Source: Acinetobacter junii CIP 64.5 (GTDB taxonomy: Bacteria > Pseudomonadota > Gammaproteobacteria > Pseudomonadales > Moraxellaceae). Taken from it: DNA of 64,000 nucleotides. The position numbers and the translations under genes are program-made. The stretch lies in contig NZ_KB849655.1 in NCBI RefSeq assembly GCF_000368765.1, forward strand, positions 581,080-645,079, given 5' to 3'. This document shows positions 1 to 8,651 of this stretch, piece by piece (within the stretch, counting starts at the first letter, position 1; each line of letters opens with the position of its first letter). Below the pieces are notes generated by a model that searched no databases, had not been told where the DNA came from, and saw nothing but the letters and a program-made list of their open reading frames with translations.

Positions 1-736
1 CGATTTGTTTTGCAGTTTCTACCAAATCAGCTTCGTAAAGTGATTTACCTACATTGAAGCCCGCTGCTGCAAGGAAAGTATTCGCAATACCACCACCTAC
101 GATTAATTGATCGCAGATTGTAGAAAGTGAGTTCAATACATCTAATTTAGTTGAAACTTTAGAACCAGCAACAATTGCAACCATTGGTTTTTCTGGTGTT
201 TGCATTGCACGACCTAAAGCGTCTAATTCAGCCGCTAATAAAGGTCCTGCTGCTGCGATTGGAGCAAAACGTGCTGCACCCTCAGTTGATGCTTCAGCAC
301 GGTGTGCCGTACCAAATGCATCCATAACAAATACATCACAAAGTGCTGCATATTTTTTTGCAAGCTCTTCGTTATTTTTCTTTTCACCATGGTTGAAACG
401 CACGTTTTCAAGCAAAACAACTTGACCCGCAGCAACTTCCACACCATCTAAGTAATCAGTAAATAATTTTACTTCTTGACCTAAAGCTTTCGTTAAATAC
501 GCTGCTACAGGTGCAAGAGATTGTTCTGGTTTTGGCTCACCCTCTACAGGACGACCAAGATGAGAAAACACCATAACTGCTGCGCCTTTTTCTACAGCCG
601 CTTTGATGGTTGGCAATGCAGCACGTAAACGTGCATCGCTGGTAATTTCCCCATTTTTTACAGGTACGTTTAAGTCTTCACGAATAAGAACACGTTTACC
701 TGCTAAATCAAGGTCAGTCATGCGCTGAAAATTCAT
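1..736 (-). CDS. pgk: phosphoglycerate kinase, partial (C-terminus outside the window)
   Basis: Glycolytic enzyme moving phosphate between 1,3-bisphosphoglycerate and ADP in the cytoplasm. Reading leftwards from the ATG at 736 gives [20 protein letters not shown], followed by the substrate-loop motifs DLNVP and FSHLGRP and later GSKVSTK, which are hallmarks of the N-terminal domain. About 245 codons are present of roughly 395 expected; the gene runs off the left edge, so the nucleotide-binding C-terminal domain is not visible. An internal ATG six codons in (MTDLDL) is an alternative start. The upstream gap to the divergent DUF2237 gene is about 140 bp and should hold both promoters. Confidence 0.95.
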   Translation of the reverse strand, partial: MNFQRMTDLDLAGKRVLIREDLNVPVKNGEITSDARLRAALPTIKAAVEKGAAVMVFSHLGRPVEGEPKPEQSLAPVAAYLTKALGQEVKLFTDYLDGVEVAAGQVVLLENVRFNHGEKKNNEELAKKYAALCDVFVMDAFGTAHRAEASTEGAARFAPIAAAGPLLAAELDALGRAMQTPEKPMVAIVAGSKVSTKLDVLNSLSTICDQLIVGGGIANTFLAAAGFNVGKSLYEADLVETAKQI

Positions 737-876
737 GGATGGCTCTCTAGTTGATTTTAAAAACGGCACAATTTTAAATGATTCTCAAAAATAAAGGTGA
801 GTTTTTTTGCAGAAAAGCTGGCGAAAGCGTCACTTTTGATTATGATAAACATCGTCATTAAATCTATATACATATT

Positions 877-1260
877 ATGTCTATACATCCAGATCCTAAA
901 ATTAATCGTTTAAATGTACTTGGTGAGCCTTTAGCGAGTTGCTGTTACGATCCGATAACTGGATATTTTCGCAATGGTTTCTGCCACACAGCGATCACCG
1001 ATCTAGGTCAACATACCATGTGTGCTCAAATGACCTCAGATTTTTTGAACTTCTCTCAAAAAGTTGGTAATGATTTAATTACACCATTACCTGAAGTAGG
1101 CTTTCCTGGGCTAAAACCTGGTGATTTTTGGTGTATATGTGTGACTCGTTGGGTTGAAGCTTATCAAGCTGGGCATGCTCCACCTATTAAGTTAAATGCC
1201 TGCCACAATGCCGTTCTGCATTACGTACCACTGAATGTTTTAGTGGAATACGCAGTTTGA
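877..1260 (+). CDS. DUF2237 family protein
   Basis: Small cytoplasmic protein of 127 residues matching the DUF2237 family, whose members start NVLGEPL and carry FYRxGxC-like and GxCxCVxRW-like segments. Here I see NVLGEPLASCC, YFRNGFCHT, FLNFSQKVGNDL, and CICVTRWVEAYQAG near the C-terminus. Several conserved cysteines and histidines suggest metal or cofactor binding, but the function is not known. It ends in a TGATG overlap with the downstream maf gene, so the two are probably translationally coupled. Confidence 0.85.
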   Translation: MSIHPDPKINRLNVLGEPLASCCYDPITGYFRNGFCHTAITDLGQHTMCAQMTSDFLNFSQKVGNDLITPLPEVGFPGLKPGDFWCICVTRWVEAYQAGHAPPIKLNACHNAVLHYVPLNVLVEYAV

Positions 1261-1853
1261 TGAGCAATATTGAATTAATATTGGCATCAAGCAGCCAAAC
1301 ACGTAAAGATTTAATGGATCGTTTACGCTTGGATTATCGTAGCATTTCACCTGATATTGATGAATCGGCTAAAGATGAACTTCATGCTGATGATTTAGCA
1401 AAACGTTTAGCTTATGAAAAAGCAAAAGTTATTTCACAGCAACATCCCAATGCGATTGTGATTGGTTCTGATCAAGTCGCATGGCGTGAACATACCCCAT
1501 CGGATTTTATTGGCAAGCCGCTATCAATTGAAAAAGCAATTCAACAGCTCCAATTAAACTCAGGAAAAACTGTTTTTTTCAGTACGGCGCTTAGTGTTCA
1601 ACACCTAGATTCAGGTTTTGAGACGACACTAGTTGAACATTATCAAGTTAAATTTCGAGAGCTCACATTAAACGAAATAAAACGGTATATTGAAATTGAT
1701 CAGCCTTTAAATTGCGCTGGTAGTTTTAAATGTGAAAGCTTGGGTATCAGCCTATTTGAAAAAATGATTGGTGATGATCAAACCACTTTAATGGGACTAC
1801 CAATGATTCAACTTTGTAAGATATTACGAGAGTTTAGAATCAATGTTCCTTAA
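1260..1853 (+). CDS. maf: Maf family nucleotide pyrophosphatase
   Basis: House-cleaning nucleoside triphosphate pyrophosphatase that removes non-canonical or methylated nucleotides. The N-terminal signature LILASSSQTRKDLMDRL fits the Maf SxSxxRxxLL motif, and GSDQVA is the catalytic aspartate region; FxCESLG-like (FKCESLGISLFE) and the GDDQTTLMGLP segment are also typical. The overall pattern is closer to the YceF (7-methyl-GTP) branch than to YhdE, which is an inference. The ATG at 1260 overlaps the preceding TGA by one base; an in-frame TTG one codon earlier is less likely. No terminator is obvious before the converging MFS remnant. Confidence 0.88.
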   Translation: MSNIELILASSSQTRKDLMDRLRLDYRSISPDIDESAKDELHADDLAKRLAYEKAKVISQQHPNAIVIGSDQVAWREHTPSDFIGKPLSIEKAIQQLQLNSGKTVFFSTALSVQHLDSGFETTLVEHYQVKFRELTLNEIKRYIEIDQPLNCAGSFKCESLGISLFEKMIGDDQTTLMGLPMIQLCKILREFRINVP

Positions 1854-1893
1854 GAGTTCCCTTACCCAAGCTTGCTTTGGATAAGGGTGATTG

Positions 1894-2196
1894 CTACTCA
1901 TCAATTGCGATTACTTTCTTTGGCAATGTAAACAAAATAAAAATCGATAAAATCAAAAACAATAAAGCAGCGACATTCAATACTGAACGATGCGATTGAC
2001 TGAATGCCTGCTTCGCAGCTGTAATTACATGATGAGCAATCGTAGGATCTAATTGCTTAGCAGCTTGAACTGCCTCACCAATCGAACTGCTCAACTGTTC
2101 AATCATGCTATGCGGTACATTAGTTGGTAGCATAATCGAGTTTGCGTAGAACCATGACAACATCAAACCGAAAAAGGCAATGCCTAGACCTGCACC
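1894..2196 (-). pseudogene. DHA2-type MFS efflux transporter, C-terminal remnant cut by IS3 element
   Basis: An open frame without its own good start runs right up to the IS boundary: it begins GAGLGIAFFGLMLSWFYANS at 2196 and ends in TAG at 1894. The sequence has the last transmembrane segments of a 14-TM drug:H+ antiporter (QacA/EmrB/SmvA type): a GxGLG helix, a loop with SIGEAVQAAKQL and AAKQAFSQSHR, then a final hydrophobic helix. About 100 of an expected 450-500 residues are left, so the product cannot work. The missing N-terminal part is not found on the other side of the IS, which points to a deletion rather than a simple insertion. Confidence 0.85.
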
Positions 2197-2257
2197 TGGA
2201 CTGCCACCACTCTCCTAGACAAATTTCGTCTATTCTTTTTGCATAGGAGAGAACATT

Positions 2258-2542
2258 ATGAGTGGACAACGATACACCCCAGAATTTAAAGATGAAGCTG
2301 TTAAATTGATTACCGAACGTGGATATTCTGTCACTGATGTGGCTGAACGTTTAGGTGTATCACAGCACAGCATTTATAAATGGCTAAAGGCCGTACAGCC
2401 TTTACGCAACAACCCTGATGAACATGAACTACTCGAAGCAAAGAAAGAGATCCTTCGTCTTAAAAGTCAGCTTAAGCAAACTGAAGAAGAGCGAGATATC
2501 TTAAAAAAGGCCGCAAGGTACTTTGCAAGCCTGCCCGAGTAA
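2258..2542 (+). CDS. IS3-family transposase OrfA
   Basis: This 94-residue protein holds the helix-turn-helix that recognises the IS ends (YTPEFKDEAVKLI ... VTDVAERLGVSQHSIYKWLK) and a C-terminal leucine-zipper-like coiled coil (LLEAKKEILRLKSQL ... ERDILKKA). In IS3 elements OrfA is both a regulator and the N-terminal half of the OrfAB transposase. A slippery A-AAA-AAG at 2503-2509 allows a -1 shift into the orfB frame. It starts at ATG with the strong ribosome site AGGAGAG upstream. Confidence 0.93.
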   Translation: MSGQRYTPEFKDEAVKLITERGYSVTDVAERLGVSQHSIYKWLKAVQPLRNNPDEHELLEAKKEILRLKSQLKQTEEERDILKKAARYFASLPE

Positions 2543-2589
2543 AGTATCAGTTTATCCTTGAGTACAGCCATCAATTTAAGATTAAAACG

Positions 2590-3396
2590 ATGTGTCGGGT
2601 TCTTAAGATTGCTCGTGCTGGCTATTACGCCTGGCTACATGAACCCGAATCAGGCAGAACAATTGAAGACAAACGGTTATTACAACTGATCCGCTCTTCT
2701 TATGATGCCAGTTATGGCATCTATGGTTATCGTCGCATCACGCTGGATCTTAAAGAGCTAGGTGAAAGCTGTGGCCCCAATCGTGTGCTGAAGATCATGA
2801 AGAACAATGGCATTGCCGCTGTTCGAGGATATAAAAAGCATAAAAGTTATGGTTGTGGCCGTCCTCCGATTGTGCCACCAAATCACTTAAATCGAGAGTT
2901 CGCTGTGAACACCCCTGATACTTCCTGGGTGACTGATATTACCTACATCCGTACTTGGCAAGGCTGGTTATATCTGGCTGTGGTTCTCGATTTATATTCA
3001 AGGAAAGTCATCGGTTGGTCAATGAAACCTACGCTTGCCAAGGATATCGTTTTGGATGCACTTTTAATGGCGGTATGGCGACGCAGACCCAATGAACCTG
3101 TGATCATACACTCAGACCAAGGCTCACAATACAGTAGCGGAGACTGGCAGAAATTCTGTCAAAAGCATAATTTAGTTCCGAGTATGAGTCGTCGTGGAAA
3201 CTGTTGGGACAATGCTGTTGCTGAATCCTTTTTTAGTAGTTTAAAGAAGGAAAGAATTAAAAAGAGGATCTATAAAACACGAGAAATGGCCCGTGCGGAT
3301 GTGTTTGATTATATCGAGATGTTTTACAATCGAATCAGGCGTCATTCGCATCTCGATGGGATGAGCCCAGAAGCATTTGAGACAGCTTCAAAATGA
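2590..3396 (+). CDS. IS3-family transposase OrfB, DDE integrase (made as OrfAB fusion by -1 frameshift)
   Basis: Catalytic part of the transposase. The rve integrase core carries the DDE triad: D in SWVTDITYI, D in IHSDQGSQY and E in NAVAESFFSSLK. The N-terminal HTH_21 segment (YGIYGYRRI) is present. The reading frame is open from the slippery site at about 2503, so translation probably does not begin at the ATG at 2590 but continues from OrfA after slippage. All key residues are present, so the element looks capable of transposition. Confidence 0.93.
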   Translation: MCRVLKIARAGYYAWLHEPESGRTIEDKRLLQLIRSSYDASYGIYGYRRITLDLKELGESCGPNRVLKIMKNNGIAAVRGYKKHKSYGCGRPPIVPPNHLNREFAVNTPDTSWVTDITYIRTWQGWLYLAVVLDLYSRKVIGWSMKPTLAKDIVLDALLMAVWRRRPNEPVIIHSDQGSQYSSGDWQKFCQKHNLVPSMSRRGNCWDNAVAESFFSSLKKERIKKRIYKTREMARADVFDYIEMFYNRIRRHSHLDGMSPEAFETASK

Positions 3397-3431
3397 GGCG
3401 GTCTCATGTCTAGGATACTGGGAGCAGTCCA

Positions 3432-4412
3432 ATTTTTACCTTTAAAGTTGGCTCACTCATACTAGGTAAAATTGAAGGAATAGTTGTATTTGCATCGATT
3501 GTTTTGATCGGAGATGACATTAATACCCAGTGCGCACGATCACTTACGTACATAAATTCATACTGATCCTCTTTTTTCAAAGTTAAGGTAGCTGCAGTAT
3601 TTACATGAGTATTTGCGATTTTTGCTGACCAAGTCGCTGAGGACTTAATGACTACACGATCTCGATCATTTGCAGTTGATGGTAGCGTGAAGTTTGGAAC
3701 CCAATTTGCATCACCAAAACTTACTTCAGTTAATTACACTACTAAGCGAACTACCAATATTCTTCACATTTAATTTCAATGATTTAATATATTCAGGCAC
3801 CCACTTTTGTAATGCTGAATTGTACTTAAACCAATATTCAGTGCCTTTATTTAAGTTAAAACTGCTCGGGAAAAGTAAATTATCTTTTGCTAACTGTGAT
3901 GGATAGCCAGCAGTTGAAGTAATTTGAACCAAAGTGCCATTATTTACGTTCGAAGGTAATGCAACTGTGCCTGCCCACTTACCATCAGCAATAAGCACAT
4001 GCTGAATTTTTGCTGTTGAGAGTGCAACTTGCTCATATTGTGAACCACTCACTGGGCTAACTGTGTTGAGCTGGACTAACCACTTCTTTAAGTTTGCATC
4101 GTATACAAATTGAAAACTATCACCACTTTGGATTTCTAATACTTCAATCGGCAAATTGGTATTCGATGTATCTAAATAACTTTTATAAGCTGCACTTGAT
4201 TGAATCGTCACTTTATCAAGATGGTTAGCAGTCGTCGGCAAATAAACATTTTTTACCCAATTTCCATTCGACAATACAAAAGTTAAGTCACTGTATCCGC
4301 TTGGGATATTACCTGTATTGTTAATCTGATTTGGAGATAAAATTGTTGATGCATACACAGCAGAAGCAGCTATCACCCCAGCAAAACAGATCGCTTTTAA
4401 TCCAAATTTCAT
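3432..4412 (-). pseudogene. secreted StcE-like beta-repeat protein, frameshifted and truncated by IS3 element
   Basis: The start is ATG at 4412 (AGGAT ribosome site just upstream), followed by a signal peptide MKFGLKAICFAGVIAASAVYA. Two clear repeats of about 80 residues follow, each with the pattern (N/D)G(N/K)W...LP...(V/I)...S(S/T)AxY...F.Y....KW: one around SNGNWVKNVYLP, one around ADGKWAGTVALP. A stop at 3726-3728 ends this frame, but shifting by one base gives a third repeat (FGDANWVPNFTLP ... YEFMYVSDRAHW) that runs open into the IS end at 3431. The repeats resemble the insertion/Ig-like region of the secreted mucinase StcE (M66). It was therefore probably the N-terminal part of an M66-type protease whose catalytic part is lost; that identity is inference. 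Confidence 0.75.
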
Positions 4413-4764
4413 ATAATAATCCTTTTTGTGTTTTTTCTGCACGATTAACAATATCAAAAACCAACCACATCAATAAAGTTTATTTTTTCACTATATAAAT
4501 ATATATATCATAAACTTATTTTAAATATATTTTTATATTTTTTGCATATACGTTCAAATTTACTTCAAAAACCTACAATTATTGCAAGCTTAACTTGATT
4601 AATTAGGACTAAATCTAAAATCATAAAAACAATGTCTAATAGCGCACACGATGCAGTTATTTATTAAGTTTTATTTAACAATTATTAATTATAAGCAGCC
4701 ATACTTTATGATTGAAAATGAGTTGTTTTCTAAGAGAAACTAGAAGCAGCTTAATGTTCTAATA
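4413..4764. other. AT-rich gap upstream of the secreted repeat protein
   Basis: About 350 bp of very AT-rich sequence with runs such as ATATAAATATATATATC and no supported ORF or RNA. It should hold the promoter of the leftward repeat gene, but I could not pick a convincing -35/-10 pair among the many TA-rich candidates. Confidence 0.6.
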
Positions 4765-4766
4765 AT

Positions 4767-4796
4767 AAAAAAAGGGTGGTTAAAACCACCCTTTTC
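4767..4796 (-). terminator. intrinsic terminator of the fabG-maoC-hydrolase operon
   Basis: GGGTGG-TTAAAA-CCACCC hairpin flanked by an A-run on the + strand, giving a T-run on the - strand. The stem overlaps the last codons (Gly-Trp-Phe-stop) of the serine hydrolase gene, so the terminator doubles as coding sequence. Confidence 0.88.
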
Positions 4797-6042
4797 TTCC
4801 TTTAATCACTGCATCTGCACAGCGTAAAGCTTCTTGACTTAGCCCCCACAAACGATAATCTCCTGTTGCGGAGGTAATATTAAAATTATGTGTATAAGCA
4901 AAACTAAGCTCTCGATCTGAATCACACCAAGCACCAGAACCATTAAAGCCGACATGTCCAAAGCCATGTGGTGCACGTTTACCCATCGTCAAAATACGAT
5001 GATAACCTAAACGCCAGTGCATCGGAATTGGCATAACACGATCTCGTGAAGTGGTTTGAACTGTACTTAACTGCTCAAATACACCTGGGCGAATCAGTTG
5101 CTGATTTTTCCATTGTCCTTTATTTGCAAGCATTGCATATACTCTAGCAAGGCTATTCGCTGTGAATACGCCATTTGCTGCTGGAATAACAGCTTGCAAT
5201 CCTTCATCACTATAAAAACTAAAATTCCGCATACCTTTTGGAATCATGGCATCCTGAAAATCTTGCGGGCTTTGACCAGATAATTCTAATAATTTTTCAG
5301 ACAATGAGGCTTTACGTGGTTGCTTGTCTTTTTTGGAATGAGGTTTAGCTGATGTTGCAGGTTTCGGTCTTTCCAATAAGCGAGCCACTCGACTTAATTC
5401 ACTAGTCGGAGTTCCAAAATAAGCACCATCTAATTCAAGAGGTTGGACTAGATAACGTTGCATCAACCAACTTAAAGGTTGCTTGGCTGCTTTCTCTATT
5501 ACACCACCAAGAATCCATCCATAGGTTAATGGTTGATAAGCATAACTTTGTCCTGCTGCAAATCTCGGTGTCGCAGCAGCTACAACATCTAACATATGTT
5601 GCCAATCGAGCATTTCTGTTGCGGTCTCGATGAGATTACGAATATCAAATAAACCAGTTTGATGTGAAAGGACATGACGCAAGGTAATATTTTCTTTATT
5701 GTTTTGAGCAAACTCAGGCCAATATTTTGCAATTGGCTTATCATAGTCTAATAGACCTTCACTGACCAAGATATGTGCAAGAGTCGCTAGAATCCCTTTT
5801 CCCGTTGAATAACACATTGCTAAAGTATCAGCTTGCCAAGCTTCATTTTGTGATTTCTTACCAGTAAAAATATCAACAACTTTTTGACCTTGGAAATACA
5901 CAACCAAAGCAGCTCCGCCTTCATGGCTTCGAGCATCTTGGAATCGGCTAAATTGAGTCGCTAAATCTTTGAATCGTTCATCAACAGTGCCATGGTAGTT
6001 TTCAGTATTGGCAAAAAGAAATTCTTTAATCAAAGCACACAT
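4780..6042 (-). CDS. beta-lactamase-related serine hydrolase (EstB/class C-like esterase family)
   Basis: Member of the beta-lactamase/transpeptidase-like fold group that includes esterase EstB. The nucleophile motif S-x-x-K appears as STGK in MCYSTGKGI; further family motifs are LRHVLSHQTGL, YAYQPLTYGWILGGVIE and, near the C-terminus, GHVGFNGSGAWCD, which replaces the KTG box. No signal peptide is visible, so it is probably cytoplasmic and acts on an ester or lactone rather than as a resistance enzyme. It is the last gene of a leftward operon after fabG-like and maoC-like genes. The start is uncertain: ATG at 6042 has AAGG very close, while a TTG a few codons later has better spacing. Confidence 0.82.
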   Translation of the reverse strand: MCALIKEFLFANTENYHGTVDERFKDLATQFSRFQDARSHEGGAALVVYFQGQKVVDIFTGKKSQNEAWQADTLAMCYSTGKGILATLAHILVSEGLLDYDKPIAKYWPEFAQNNKENITLRHVLSHQTGLFDIRNLIETATEMLDWQHMLDVVAAATPRFAAGQSYAYQPLTYGWILGGVIEKAAKQPLSWLMQRYLVQPLELDGAYFGTPTSELSRVARLLERPKPATSAKPHSKKDKQPRKASLSEKLLELSGQSPQDFQDAMIPKGMRNFSFYSDEGLQAVIPAANGVFTANSLARVYAMLANKGQWKNQQLIRPGVFEQLSTVQTTSRDRVMPIPMHWRLGYHRILTMGKRAPHGFGHVGFNGSGAWCDSDRELSFAYTHNFNITSATGDYRLWGLSQEALRCADAVIKGRKGWF

Positions 6043-6112
6043 CCTTATAATATTATTTTTAAGAAAATCTCTCCTGCGAACAGAAAAGATAGATCTCAAT
6101 GAAAATTACATC

Positions 6113-6967
6113 TTAAATTGCTTTTACAGTCCCAGCGACATGAGGTTTTTTCGATTTCACGTTACGGATCAGGAAATCAGTTTGCTTAGCATCTGTAGCA
6201 GTTAAAAATTCAACTGTAGATGGTAAGAACATAGGCAATTTAAACCATACATCCGCTTCATAAGCATCTGGAAGTTGAACGTTCGCCAAAGCTTTTGCTT
6301 TACTCCACATCCCGTGTGCAATCGCTTGTTTAAAACCAAATGCTTTTGCTGTAACAGCATGGATATGGATCAAGTTAAAATCGCCAGAAATCATCGCATA
6401 ACGACGACCAGTATTCTCAGAGATATTCCATTCAGCTTGAGGTTGATATGAAGGTTCTTGAGCTTCTTTAGATTTTTCAGCAGCTTTTTTCTCAACCTTT
6501 TGACGAGACAAATAAGTCGTTAAGCTTTCCATCACCACTTCGCTACCTACTTTTGCAGTCGTGATAAAATCAAACTGCAAACCTTTATCATGTGGTTTAA
6601 GCTCACCAAATTTGCAAGAAAGCGTAATTTGCTCATTCACACCAATTTTACGAGTTTGTTTAATTTGGTTACGAATATGCACCAAACCCAAAATTGCAAA
6701 TGGAAATGCTTCACTGGTCATCATATGCATTTGTAAGCTTTGAGATAACACAGCTAAGTAAATTGCTGGCACGAAACCATCATTTTTGAAACCACAAATT
6801 TCGTTATAGCTTTCTAAATGTTTCGTATCAATTTTAAGAGTATCAACCACGTATTCAACTTGTGGTAATACTTTTTCGCCTTTTGGCTTTTTAAAGATAA
6901 GACCTTGAATAACTTTTGGATAAGCTAAGTAAGGCTTTGGTAATTCACTAAAATGACGAGTATTCAT
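6113..6967 (-). CDS. MaoC-like (R)-specific enoyl-CoA hydratase/dehydratase
   Basis: Hot-dog-fold hydratase of 284 residues acting on 2-enoyl-CoA / 3-hydroxyacyl-CoA. The C-terminal half carries the hydratase-2 signature: Y(A)MISGDFNLIHIH followed by AKAFGFKQAIAHGMWSKA, with the catalytic Asp and His visible. The N-terminal half looks like a second, degenerate hot-dog domain, as in other MaoC proteins of this size; a Lys/Glu-rich linker (RQKVEKKAAEKSKE) separates them. It lies 68 bp behind the FabG-like gene in the same direction, so the two probably catalyse successive steps on a 3-hydroxyacyl thioester. Confidence 0.88.
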   Translation of the reverse strand: MNTRHFSELPKPYLAYPKVIQGLIFKKPKGEKVLPQVEYVVDTLKIDTKHLESYNEICGFKNDGFVPAIYLAVLSQSLQMHMMTSEAFPFAILGLVHIRNQIKQTRKIGVNEQITLSCKFGELKPHDKGLQFDFITTAKVGSEVVMESLTTYLSRQKVEKKAAEKSKEAQEPSYQPQAEWNISENTGRRYAMISGDFNLIHIHAVTAKAFGFKQAIAHGMWSKAKALANVQLPDAYEADVWFKLPMFLPSTVEFLTATDAKQTDFLIRNVKSKKPHVAGTVKAI

Positions 6968-7035
6968 AGTTAACCTTTTGATATTTTTCTATAAAAAAGG
7001 GATGCTATCGCACCCCCTCTTCAAAACCCTAATGC

Positions 7036-8427
7036 TTAAGCACCTAGTAAACTTTGACCACATACACGCACAACATTACCCGTTACGCCTGTTGAACCCG
7101 TTGAAGCAAACCATGCAATCGCTTCAGCTACATCGACTGGTTGACCACCTTGGTTCATTGAGTTCATACGACGACCCGCTTCACGAATCGCAAATGGAAT
7201 CGCAGCTGTCATTTGAGTTTCAATGAAGCCTGGTGCTACAGCATTGATTGTAATACCGTTCTTCAAAGTTGGTGCAGTAAATTTAACCAAGCCAATTACA
7301 CCTGCTTTAGAAACAGCATAGTTCGTTTGACCTAGGTTACCAGCGATACCACTGATAGATGATACACAAACGATACGACCATTTGCATTTAAACCATCAT
7401 TAGATAGTAAGTAATCATTAACACGCTCGATAGCAGATAAGTTAATGTTAATCACTAAATCCCAAAGCTCAGGCTTCATATTCGCCAAAGTTTTGTCACG
7501 TGTAATACCAGCATTGTGAACAATCACGTCCAAACCGCCCTGCTTCGCAGCAGCAGTTTTGATTTTTTCACCTGCATCAGCAGCAGTAATATCGATTGCC
7601 AATACTGAACCACCAATAGAACCAGCAACACGCTCTAAGTCAGCTTGTTGTTGTGGAACATCTAAACAAATTACATGCGCGCCGTCACGTGCCAATACAT
7701 TTGCAATCGCTTCACCGATACCACGGCTTGCACCAGTAACTAAAGCAGTTTTACCCGCTAAAGGTTTAGCCCAATCTAGGTCAACATTATCTGCTTTAGA
7801 TACGCGAATCACTTGACCAGATACATAAGCAGAGCGTGGTGAAATTAAGAAACGTAAAGTAGATTCCAAGTTTGTTTCAGCGCCTTGATCTACATAAACC
7901 ACTTGAGCAGTGATACCCTTTTTGAATTCTTTACCAACAGACTTCACAAAACCTTCAAGCGCACGTTGAGCAATCGCTTGTTTTACTGTTTTAGCTGTTT
8001 CAGGTGTTGTACCAATTACAATTACACGGCCAGAACTTGAGATTTGACGAGCGATTGGATTAAAGAAGTTGTACAACTCTTTTAATTGTTCTGAATTTTG
8101 GATACCAGAAGCGTCGAATACAACTGCTTTAAACTTAGATTCTTTATCATCTGCATTCAAAGGACGAAGGTTTAAACCTACTTTTGCAGCAGTTTGCTGT
8201 AATTCAACGTTATTGCCTACGTAGCTATCTGCATGGATATTACTAAGAACCTGTGCAATAGAAGCGGAAATCGTGCTTGAAGGTGCTGCGCCAAGCAATA
8301 CGGCACCATTTACAACAGGTTGGCCACTTTCAAAACGATCTAGAGCAGCTGGCGATGGTAAACCTAAATTTTTTACAACAAATTTACCCAAAGGTGATTG
8401 TGTAAATGCTTGGTATTGATCGGTCAT
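7036..8427 (-). CDS. fabG: high-molecular-weight FabG-type 3-oxoacyl-thioester reductase
   Basis: At 463 residues this is about twice the length of ordinary FabG and matches the FabG4-like class with an extra N-terminal flavodoxin-like domain (residues about 1-210). The C-terminal short-chain dehydrogenase domain has the cofactor motif TGASRGIGEAI, the NNAG-equivalent HNAGITRDKTLANM, catalytic Ser in CVSSISGIAGN, and YxxxK in NYAVSKAG. In this class the substrate is usually a CoA rather than ACP thioester. It is first in an operon with the MaoC hydratase and a serine hydrolase, and divergent from a thiolase, so together they can interconvert 3-ketoacyl-, 3-hydroxyacyl- and enoyl-CoAs. Confidence 0.9.
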   Translation of the reverse strand: MTDQYQAFTQSPLGKFVVKNLGLPSPAALDRFESGQPVVNGAVLLGAAPSSTISASIAQVLSNIHADSYVGNNVELQQTAAKVGLNLRPLNADDKESKFKAVVFDASGIQNSEQLKELYNFFNPIARQISSSGRVIVIGTTPETAKTVKQAIAQRALEGFVKSVGKEFKKGITAQVVYVDQGAETNLESTLRFLISPRSAYVSGQVIRVSKADNVDLDWAKPLAGKTALVTGASRGIGEAIANVLARDGAHVICLDVPQQQADLERVAGSIGGSVLAIDITAADAGEKIKTAAAKQGGLDVIVHNAGITRDKTLANMKPELWDLVININLSAIERVNDYLLSNDGLNANGRIVCVSSISGIAGNLGQTNYAVSKAGVIGLVKFTAPTLKNGITINAVAPGFIETQMTAAIPFAIREAGRRMNSMNQGGQPVDVAEAIAWFASTGSTGVTGNVVRVCGQSLLGA

Positions 8428-8651
8428 GATTATTATCTCTCATACAAATGAATTTTTTACAAACATCTAAACCATGTCAGCAAAATAACATGAAACCAAT
8501 GTTTGATTGACTCACAATAAATCATACTTGACTTCATGTCTGGATGTCTTGACCTGAATGTGGTCTAAAGCGTCATTCTAGTCAATACAGCAGTATTGGA
8601 AATATGCTATGGTTATAGCAAGAATATCGCAATTATGCTTGGAAAAGCCTT
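8428..8651. promoter_or_regulatory. divergent promoter region between fabG-type gene and thiolase
   Basis: A 224-bp gap from which two lipid-metabolism transcripts diverge. Co-regulation is plausible, but I cannot assign a specific operator; the sequence shows AT-rich stretches and TTGACT/TTGATT-like -35 candidates on both strands. Confidence 0.45.

Larger units (their letters stand above)
2197..3431 (+). mobile_element. IS3-family insertion sequence (IS51-like subgroup), apparently intact
   Basis: The element spans about 1235 bp. Its terminal inverted repeats are imperfect: the left end reads TGGACTGCCACCACTCTCC and the right end, reverse complemented, reads TGGACTGCTCCCAGTATCC, both followed by TAGACA. 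It carries overlapping orfA and orfB joined by an A6G slippery site, the normal IS3 layout. The bases flanking it (ACC at 2194-2196 and ATT at 3432-3434) do not form the usual 3-bp target duplication, and both flanking genes are truncated at its ends. The closest named element could not be determined without a database search. Confidence 0.93.

Noticed and set aside
6978..7035. Possible terminator between maoC and fabG-type genes
   Set aside because: GGGATGC...GCACCCC pairs poorly and the genes lie in one direction; treated as operon spacing.
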